Assembly: GCA_964350495.1 (NCBI GenBank)
Contig: CAYGKG010000005.1
Coordinates: 1 to 64,000, forward strand
Direction: 5' to 3'
Source: CALJDF01 sp964350495
GTDB taxonomy: Bacteria; Pseudomonadota; Alphaproteobacteria; SHVP01
DNA length: 64,000 bases
The position numbers and the translations under genes are program-made. Every line of letters starts with the position of its first letter. The stretch's first letter is position 1. Below, piece after piece: positions 58,022 to 64,000 of the stretch. The notes under the pieces were generated by a model. That model did no database searches. It saw only the letters and a list, made by a program, of their open reading frames with translations, and was not told the origin of the DNA.

Positions 58022-59746
58022 CTAAAGGTCCGCGTAGACGTGCGTTTCAGCGGCCGCGCCCGGGTGTGTCACCGCACCCTTCTCGGCCGTGCCGACGAGT
58101 TGCGCGTACTTCCACAACGCCCCGGACTGGTAGTTGGTCTTGCGCGGTTTCCAGGCTTTGCGCCGGGACTCAAACTCTTCGGCGCTTAGGTCGACATCGA
58201 GCGTTCCGTTCACCGCATCGATGGTGATGGTGTCGCCGTCCTTGAGCAGGCCGATCGGTCCGCCGACCGCAGCCTCGGGGCCGACATGACCGACGCAGAA
58301 GCCGCGCGTCCCGCCAGAGAAGCGGCCATCGGTAATCAACGCAACCTCGTCGCCAACGCCCTGACCGTAGAGTGCGGCCGTGGTTGCCAGCATTTCCCGC
58401 ATGCCCGGACCGCCGCGCGGTCCCTCATAGCGGATCACCAGCACGTCGCCTTCTTCGTATTGCTTCAACTGGACCGCGGCAAAGCAGGCATCCTCCGAGT
58501 CGAAGACCCGTGCCTTGCCGGTGAACTGAAGGCGTTTCATTCCCGCCACTTTGACGATCGCTCCTTCTGGAGCAAGGTTGCCGCGCAAGCCCACGACGCC
58601 GCCCGTCGGCGACAGCGCCTTGGAGACCGGATAGATGACGTCTTGGTCTTCCGGAAACACGACGTCTTTCAGATTCTCGGCAATGGTCTTGCCCGTGACC
58701 GTGATGCAATCGCCGTGCAAAAAGCCGCCATCCAGCAATGCCTTCATCAAGACAGGCACGCCGCCGACTTCGAACATATCCTTGGCCACGTATTTACCGC
58801 CCGGCTTCATATCGGCGATGTACGGGGTGCGTTTGAATATTTCGGCAACGTCGTGGAGGTCAAACTCGATGCCGCACTCGTGGGCAATCGCCGGTAGATG
58901 CAACGCCGCGTTCGTCGAACCGCCCGAAGCGGCAACGATCGTGGCGGCATTCTCGAGGGCTTTGCGGGTCACGATGTCGCGCGGTCGCAGGTTAGATGCG
59001 ATGAGATCCATGACCTGGCGGCCCGAGGCGACGGCGTATTCGTCGCGCGTCTCGTAGGGTGCGGGCGCGCCGGCGGAACCCGGTAGCGCCAGCCCGATCG
59101 CTTCGGACACGCAGGCCATCGTGTTGGCCGTAAACTGCCCGCCGCAGGAACCCGCCGAAGGGCACGCCACGCATTCAAGCTCGTGCAGGTATTCGTCGTC
59201 GACCTTGCCGGCCTGGTGCATACCGACAGCCTCGAACACGTCCACGACCGTAACGTCCTTGCCGCGGAAGCGGCCCGGCAGAATGGACCCGCCGTACATG
59301 AAGACGCTGGGCACGTTGAGGCGCACCATCGCCATCATCAACCCAGGCAGCGATTTATCGCATCCCGCAAGCCCAACGATTGCGTCGTAGCAATGGCCTC
59401 TGACCGTCAGTTCCGTCGAATCCGCGATTGCCTCCCGGCTGACCAGGGACGACCGCATGCCTTCGTGTCCCATCGCAATCCCGTCGGTGACGGTAATTGT
59501 GGTGAACTCGCGCGGCGTGCCGCCGGCCTCGTTGACCCCCTTCTTCACAGCCTGCGCTTGGCGAGACAGTGAAATATTGCACGGTGCCGCTTCGTTCCAC
59601 GTCGTCACGACCCCGACAAACGGCTTGTCGATATCCTCCTGGGTCATCCCCATCGCGTAGTAGTACGAACGGTGCGGCGCGCGGGACGCGCCAACGGTCA
59701 CATGCCGACTCGGCAACCTGCTCTTATCGAAGACCCGCGCGTCCAT
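58022..59746 (-). CDS. ilvD: Dihydroxy-acid dehydratase IlvD
   Basis: The 574-residue protein has AACNI-type segment WNEAAPCNISL, VRGHCYDAIVGLAGCDKSLPGLMMAM and ACPSAGSCGGQFTANTMACVSEAIGLALPGS (the iron-sulfur cluster cysteines). GGSTNAALHLPAIA, SGGTRGFCVGHVGPEA and ALITDGRFSGG are also present. It converts dihydroxy acids to keto acids in valine, leucine and isoleucine synthesis. It lies alone with its start 109 bp from the histidine kinase gene's end on the same strand. Confidence 0.96.
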   Translation of the reverse strand: MDARVFDKSRLPSRHVTVGASRAPHRSYYYAMGMTQEDIDKPFVGVVTTWNEAAPCNISLSRQAQAVKKGVNEAGGTPREFTTITVTDGIAMGHEGMRSSLVSREAIADSTELTVRGHCYDAIVGLAGCDKSLPGLMMAMVRLNVPSVFMYGGSILPGRFRGKDVTVVDVFEAVGMHQAGKVDDEYLHELECVACPSAGSCGGQFTANTMACVSEAIGLALPGSAGAPAPYETRDEYAVASGRQVMDLIASNLRPRDIVTRKALENAATIVAASGGSTNAALHLPAIAHECGIEFDLHDVAEIFKRTPYIADMKPGGKYVAKDMFEVGGVPVLMKALLDGGFLHGDCITVTGKTIAENLKDVVFPEDQDVIYPVSKALSPTGGVVGLRGNLAPEGAIVKVAGMKRLQFTGKARVFDSEDACFAAVQLKQYEEGDVLVIRYEGPRGGPGMREMLATTAALYGQGVGDEVALITDGRFSGGTRGFCVGHVGPEAAVGGPIGLLKDGDTITIDAVNGTLDVDLSAEEFESRRKAWKPRKTNYQSGALWKYAQLVGTAEKGAVTHPGAAAETHVYADL

Positions 59747-59855
59747 GTATTCTCTCCTCGCTCACAAAATCCGTTTGCCCTCGACAGCGCTGCCGCACTT
59801 GAGGGCCGGCGCTGCCGTAGCCCCTAGTTAGCACGGCCTGTGGACAAATTCCCAG

Positions 59856-62177
59856 TCATCCCATAGCCCCCCGATCCATGATCGGCAGGCGGAGGCAAAA
59901 CCGTGCGCCCCCTTGGCTACGCGCCTCGTAACCCAAGACCCCGCCGTGATGTTCGACCAACGAGCGACAGATGCTGAGCCCCAAACCGGTCCCGCCGCGC
60001 GGCCGCGAATCGGAGGCCTCGACCTGAACGAATTTTTCAAAGATCTTATCGCGGAATTCCGGCGGAACCCCCGGCCCTTCATCGGAGACGGTGATCACGA
60101 CGGACCCGCCGTCGCGCGTGTAGGCCATCTCGACCCGGCCGTTCCGCGGCGAAAACTTGATCGCGTTGGACAAGAGATTGGTCATGACCTGCATCAACTG
60201 ATCGGGATCGCCCTCGACCGAAAGCGGGAGACCGTCACCGATCACCCCGATCGCGACCCCGCTTTTCTCGGCCACACCTTGATTCGCACTCGATGCGGTC
60301 GTCAGCAAGGTGTGGACGTCAACCTCGACACGCCGTCCGCCCAACCGCCCCGATTCGATCTTCTGAATATCCAGGATGTCGCCGATCAACCGAACCAGTC
60401 GCTCCGCATTGTTGTTGGCAATGTCGATCAGTTCCCGGATCTTCGGCGGGACGTGCCCCGCCATGCCCGACGCGATAAGACCGAGTGCGCCGCTGATCGA
60501 CGTAAGGGGCGTTCGTAGCTCATGGCTCACGGTCGACACGAACTCGTCCTTAAGCCGCGTCATCGTTTCGCGCTCGGTGACATCGATCACCGAGACCTGA
60601 AGCGCCGGGGCCCCATCCCATTCAATAACGCCAATACGACTCTCAACAAAAAAGTGCTCGCCGTCGCGCCGCAGCGCCGATTGTACTTTCGTTACCGGCG
60701 GAAGCGCTCGATCTACATGCTCTCGCGCTCGCTGGGCGATATCTTGCCATTGATCTTCAGGAAACAGACGCAGCAACGAATCCAGCGCCAAGACCGCATC
60801 GACATCCTCAAATCCGTAGATGTCGGCAAAGGCCTGGTTCGCGAAAACCGGTCTCAGGTCTCGTTGGATGCAGACGCCTTGCAGCGACCCTTCGACCAAA
60901 CTACGAAATTTGGCTTCGCTCTCGCGCAGCGCCGCCTCGGCCCGCTTGATATCAGTGATATCGGTGAACACGACCATCGTATGGCCGTTTTGCAAGCGCG
61001 TCTCGCGCACGGCCATCCATCTGCCCGCGCGACGGTATTCGAACGGTTCGCCGGGGTTGCGATGCCGCTCAAGACGGTCGCGAATGAATTCTTCTTCGCG
61101 CCCGATCGCGTCTGGAAACAAGCCGACGGCGACGCTTTCGCGTAGCAAGTCTTCAAACCGCGCGCCGGGTTTAGCAAGGTGCGACAACGAGCCGAAATCG
61201 CGCGCTAGGTTGTTGCGGGTGATCAGGCGGTCATTCTCGTCGTAGAGCGCGAGGCCAACCGCAACGTGCTCGATCGCTTCGTAGAGCTGCGTTTGCCGGA
61301 GGTGCAGCAGCTTCTCCCGTTCCACCGAGGCGGTTTCGACTGTGGTCGTCCCGCGATAACCGGCGAACGTGCCATCTTCATCAAATACCGGCCGACCGTT
61401 CAGTCGGTAGTGCTGGACCTGCGTATCGCCGCCGCCCATCGTGTAGCGAAAATCGCGGAACGGTCGTCTTGCCTTGAGGGTCGCAATGTGGTCGGCCCAA
61501 AGGGGATCGGCCTCGGGGTTTTCGACGCCCGCGATTTCCCACCGCGTCTTACCGATGGGCGAGATGAAGGAGTCGATGTGGGGGCGGTCGACCTGGTCGA
61601 GGGCGCCGTGATAGGTGCAGAGGAAATTCTCATCGGTCTCCCACAGCCAGTCCGACGCAGACTCCGCATAGTCCCGGAAACGTTGCTCGCTGTGCTCCAA
61701 AGCCGACTGAACGCGCTTTTGGTCCGTGATGTCGGTGTAGAAAATAACGGTGCCGACGCCTTCGACGACGTGTTCGGCGACCTGGACCCAGTGTTGCCCG
61801 GCCTTGAACTCGAAGGGGGGCCCTGGGTTGCGGTGCCGCGCGACCCGTTGCGCAACATATTCCTCTTCCCGATCGGGTTCGACCGGCAATATGCCCGCGC
61901 GTGCGGCACTACGCACGATGTCTTCAAATTTGGTGCCTAGGACATAGGCCGACGCATTGTTCTCGGCAATCTCCAATGTCTTTCGATTGAACCGGACCAA
62001 TCGGTCGTCCAGATCGAAGAGCGAAACGCCAACTGGCATATCTTCGAGGAAATCGAATGCCTGCTCGCCTGAAATCGTCTGGAGCAGATGCAACGCGACG
62101 CTGGTTGGTCCAACGCTCTCTGCGGCCATATCGCGCCGCTGCGAAGGTCTCTTCCCGGCCGATCTTGTCGACGTCAT
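59856..62177 (-). CDS. Multi-PAS sensor histidine kinase
   Basis: The 773-residue cytoplasmic protein has no membrane helices. About four PAS domains follow each other: residues 35-150, 175-285, 300-410 and 430-530 (each followed by a '(I/V)FTDITD'-type PAC end). A HisKA domain has the phospho-acceptor His near 552 in VSTVSHELRTPLTSI, and HATPase_c has N-box NLLSNAIKFS, G1 DEGPGVP and GTGLGLS loop. It is an active-looking counterpart of the degenerate kinase at 1-888. The ATG at 62177 is chosen (AGGGA Shine-Dalgarno); the frame opens to 62297. No response regulator is adjacent. The signal is not known. Confidence 0.9.
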   Translation of the reverse strand: MTSTRSAGKRPSQRRDMAAESVGPTSVALHLLQTISGEQAFDFLEDMPVGVSLFDLDDRLVRFNRKTLEIAENNASAYVLGTKFEDIVRSAARAGILPVEPDREEEYVAQRVARHRNPGPPFEFKAGQHWVQVAEHVVEGVGTVIFYTDITDQKRVQSALEHSEQRFRDYAESASDWLWETDENFLCTYHGALDQVDRPHIDSFISPIGKTRWEIAGVENPEADPLWADHIATLKARRPFRDFRYTMGGGDTQVQHYRLNGRPVFDEDGTFAGYRGTTTVETASVEREKLLHLRQTQLYEAIEHVAVGLALYDENDRLITRNNLARDFGSLSHLAKPGARFEDLLRESVAVGLFPDAIGREEEFIRDRLERHRNPGEPFEYRRAGRWMAVRETRLQNGHTMVVFTDITDIKRAEAALRESEAKFRSLVEGSLQGVCIQRDLRPVFANQAFADIYGFEDVDAVLALDSLLRLFPEDQWQDIAQRAREHVDRALPPVTKVQSALRRDGEHFFVESRIGVIEWDGAPALQVSVIDVTERETMTRLKDEFVSTVSHELRTPLTSISGALGLIASGMAGHVPPKIRELIDIANNNAERLVRLIGDILDIQKIESGRLGGRRVEVDVHTLLTTASSANQGVAEKSGVAIGVIGDGLPLSVEGDPDQLMQVMTNLLSNAIKFSPRNGRVEMAYTRDGGSVVITVSDEGPGVPPEFRDKIFEKFVQVEASDSRPRGGTGLGLSICRSLVEHHGGVLGYEARSQGGARFCLRLPIMDRGAMG

Positions 62178-62504
62178 CGCTAATTCCCTGCCGAACGCCC
62201 ATTCCCCTACGTAGAAGCGGCGATCCAAGCCCCTGACCGGATATTCGCCGCGGTCGATGAAGGGCTCCCACCCGAAAATACTTAGGGGGGTCAACACGTT
62301 GTAGGTTTATTCTAACATTGTCTGTAGGGTCGTGGATAGCCTTCGCCGGTGGTTGGCCGGTCCGCCCAACAACCGTGATCGCGCAATCTATCCCGGCATT
62401 CCTCGGTGCAATGCGCTACGAGAACGGGCGACGGGGAGTTCACCGCGGCAGGTCAGTGCGGACCGCGTCGACGACCACCGGTCAGCGAAAAAGGGAAGAG
62501 AGTT

Positions 62505-62903
62505 ATGGCCGAGTTCAAAAAAACCAAACTAGCCAAGGGGACCGTGTTGTTCCGCGAAGGGGACAAGGGCGAGGAGGCATATTTGATCATTTCAGGACAG
62601 ATTCAGTTGCGAAAGAACGTTCTGTCCGAATACCCCCAAACGGTCGCGACCGTTGGGTCGGGCGATGTCGTTGGCGAGATGGCGTTGTTCGACAATCGGC
62701 CACGCCTCGCTGAGGCCATGGTCTCGGAGGATGTCGAGGTCTTTGTCATCCCGCGCGATCAGTTCAGCGAGCGGCTCGCGGGCATGAACCCGGTGATGCG
62801 CCGCATTCTCCAAATCATGGTGCAGCGGGTGCGTAAGATGACGGACGAGTTCTTGCAACGCAAACAAACCGCCAAATGGGGCGAGAACTGGAAAAAGAAG
62901 TGA
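62505..62903 (+). CDS. Small cyclic-nucleotide-binding domain protein
   Basis: The 132-residue protein is a single CNB domain: LFREGDKGEEAYLIISGQIQLRK, then TVGSGDVVGEMALFDNRPRLAEAMVSEDVEVFVIPRDQF, which contains the phosphate-binding cassette (GEMAL...R). The C-terminal helices (MVQRVRKMTDEFLQR) lack a helix-turn-helix, so it is not a Crp-like regulator. It may sense cyclic nucleotides and act through protein contacts. Its stop overlaps the rhodanese start; Shine-Dalgarno is GGGAAGAG. Confidence 0.85.
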   Translation: MAEFKKTKLAKGTVLFREGDKGEEAYLIISGQIQLRKNVLSEYPQTVATVGSGDVVGEMALFDNRPRLAEAMVSEDVEVFVIPRDQFSERLAGMNPVMRRILQIMVQRVRKMTDEFLQRKQTAKWGENWKKK

Positions 62904-63868
62904 CCCCATCCCGTTGGCGCCGGGCCGCGATCGTTTCCCTCGCGATCGCCTTCATGGCGATGGCGCCACGCGCCGAAGCGCAGGAGACGACACGCCCGCC
63001 CCCCTTGGTCGATGAAATGTGGTTGGCCAAGAGCGCCAGAAACCCCGATGTGCTCCTCCTCGACCTACGCCCCCAAACCGCCTACGACCGTGGCCGCCTG
63101 ACCGGCGCGGTCTTTGCCAACTATCCCGAGCGCTGGCGCCCGGTTGGGTCCAATGGCCGTCGCGGATTTCTGCGCCGCGAGGCGTTCGCTGGATTGGCCA
63201 GCGAGTTGGGTATTGCCAACACAACTCATGTCATCCTAATCCACGCAGGTAGGACCGCCTTCGACGCAGCCGGAGCGACCGATCTCTTCTTGAGTTTTCA
63301 GTTGAACGGACATCGCCGCGTATCGATTCTCAATGCCCCCTTGAATGCCGCGGCCGGCGCAGGTCTCGCCATCGACCAAGGACCGGCCGCCGCGCGCCCT
63401 CGGCAATCGTTCGACGCGGTCGCGACGACCGGATTCCTGGCGGGCGGCCGCAAGGCCGTCCGCGACGCCATCGGGAAAACCCCCCTCGTCGATATGCGAC
63501 GCGATACGCAGTACCTAGGTCTGGATCGGCCCGAGGACATCGGCGCGCCCGGTACGATTCCGACGGCGAGGAACCTACCGGGCCGCTGGGTTTTCGACGA
63601 AACGACGGGACGCTTCCGCGACCTCGAGACCCTTCGCCAAGTGTTCGCCTTTTCCCGCATTCCCCTGGAGACGCGGGTGATTTTCTTCGGCAACAACAGC
63701 GCCCTCGGCGCCCTCGGCTGGTTCGCCGCGCGCGAACTGCTGGGCAACCAAGAGGCGCGGGTCTATGCCGGCGGCATGGGCGACTGGATGCTCGGAACCC
63801 CGGAGGAAAATCCGCGCATCGTACGCTACCTCCAGACGCTCGACGTTGCTCCGGTGCGTCGGCCCTAG
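62900..63868 (+). CDS. Exported double rhodanese-fold protein without catalytic cysteine
   Basis: The 322-residue protein has a signal peptide (about 1-27, ending PRAEAQ). Two rhodanese-like domains follow: DVLLLDLRPQTAYDRGRLTGAVFANYP, and PLVDMRRDTQYLGLDRPEDIGAPGTIPTARNLP. The loops that normally hold the active Cys are ILIHAGRTAFDAAG and VIFFGNNSALGAL; neither has a Cys, and no cysteine was found anywhere in the protein. So it cannot be a sulfurtransferase and may bind a protein or anion. The GTG start (62900) overlaps the stop of the CNB gene (GTGA); an ATG at 62876 is the alternative. Confidence 0.78.
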   Translation: MTPSRWRRAAIVSLAIAFMAMAPRAEAQETTRPPPLVDEMWLAKSARNPDVLLLDLRPQTAYDRGRLTGAVFANYPERWRPVGSNGRRGFLRREAFAGLASELGIANTTHVILIHAGRTAFDAAGATDLFLSFQLNGHRRVSILNAPLNAAAGAGLAIDQGPAAARPRQSFDAVATTGFLAGGRKAVRDAIGKTPLVDMRRDTQYLGLDRPEDIGAPGTIPTARNLPGRWVFDETTGRFRDLETLRQVFAFSRIPLETRVIFFGNNSALGALGWFAARELLGNQEARVYAGGMGDWMLGTPEENPRIVRYLQTLDVAPVRRP

Positions 63869-64000
63869 CCCAGCGACCCGACCGCTTCGCCCTTCAAGAA
63901 CCCGATTACGGCGGCGCAGTTCTCCTCGGGGGCTTCCAACAAGGTGCTATGCGCCGCCCCCTTGATGACGTAACGCCGCGCGCCTGCCACCGCGCGGGCG
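63865..64000 (-). CDS. Alpha/beta hydrolase, C-terminal end (partial)
   Basis: On the minus strand, 44 codons enter from the right edge and end in TAG at 63865-63867. The reading RRYVIKGAAHSTLLEAPEEN is the conserved end of alpha/beta hydrolases, with the catalytic His in GAAHS. The stop overlaps that of the convergent rhodanese gene. The substrate is not known from this fragment. Confidence 0.65.
   Translation of the reverse strand, partial: ARAVAGARRYVIKGAAHSTLLEAPEENCAAVIGFLKGEAVGSLG

Noticed and set aside
1..64000. Search by eye for tRNA, rRNA, CRISPR arrays, insertion sequences and prophage genes
   Set aside because: None was recognised. A computed scan (tRNAscan-SE, CRISPR finder, IS search) would be needed to exclude them fully.

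Overview
The window is high-GC DNA (roughly 60-65% by eye) from a flagellated alphaproteobacterium, most like the Rhodospirillales or a close relative. The evidence is the set of alphaproteobacterial flagellar markers (FlaF, FlbT, FliX, CheL-type FlgJ, a MotE-like protein, a DUF6468-type protein beside FliM), about 270-residue flagellins, a DksA with an incomplete zinc-finger, and -24/-12 (sigma-54) promoters in front of late flagellar genes. No tRNA, rRNA, CRISPR array, insertion sequence or prophage was recognised.

Layout. 1-22.6 kb is a flagellar cluster. After the 3' part of a degenerate histidine kinase come an FlhB C-domain paralogue, a small unknown, fliO and fliP (+). Facing them is a minus-strand operon: fliL, fliM, DUF6468, motE-like, and a 1170-residue periplasmic AMIN-like/TPR protein. 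Next are flgF-flgG-flgA-flgH (+), a DksA with a histone-H1-like tail, fliX (-) divergent from flgI-flgJ-flgN-like (+), then three flagellin genes with two flaF and two flbT genes (-). Good sigma-54 promoters precede flgF, flgI and two flagellin genes. A recurring inverted repeat, CGGCA-N5-TGCCG type, lies about 100-200 bp upstream of three of these promoters and looks like an FlbD enhancer (ftr) element.

22.9-31.9 kb looks like a flagellin or surface glycan modification island. A TPR/GT41 O-linked glycosyltransferase (FlmG-like) is divergent from the third flagellin. It faces a seven-gene, tightly packed minus-strand operon: a 'sporadic carbohydrate cluster' 2OG-Fe(II) oxygenase, an LIC12192-type protein, two methyltransferases, an RmlD-like reductase, an unknown protein and a double nitrilase. 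This is the best candidate for an undescribed system.

32-64 kb is mostly core and accessory chromosomal DNA. It carries scpB-scpA-site-2 protease; uvrA; pirin; an ABC membrane domain with an in-frame stop near its start; a class II amidotransferase; and trmFO followed by a start/stop-overlapping chain (VOC, GNAT, methyltransferase, Rap1a-like). Then come a YciI/DGPF-ECF sigma-SRPBCC module; nagZ; a SPOR protein and argS; LysE; a dGTPase; an IscA-type carrier; a GST; xthA; LapA; DUF599; ilvD; a multi-PAS histidine kinase; a cyclic-nucleotide-binding protein; and a cysteine-free double rhodanese. The end of an alpha/beta hydrolase closes the window.

How the genes fit together. The first half builds the rod, rings, export gate, switch and filament. 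FliX, sigma-54 sites and ftr-like repeats suggest assembly-coupled transcription of late genes, and FlaF/FlbT suggest post-transcriptional control of flagellin. The island next door probably makes and attaches a sugar-derived modification to flagellin; that link is inferred from position and protein families.
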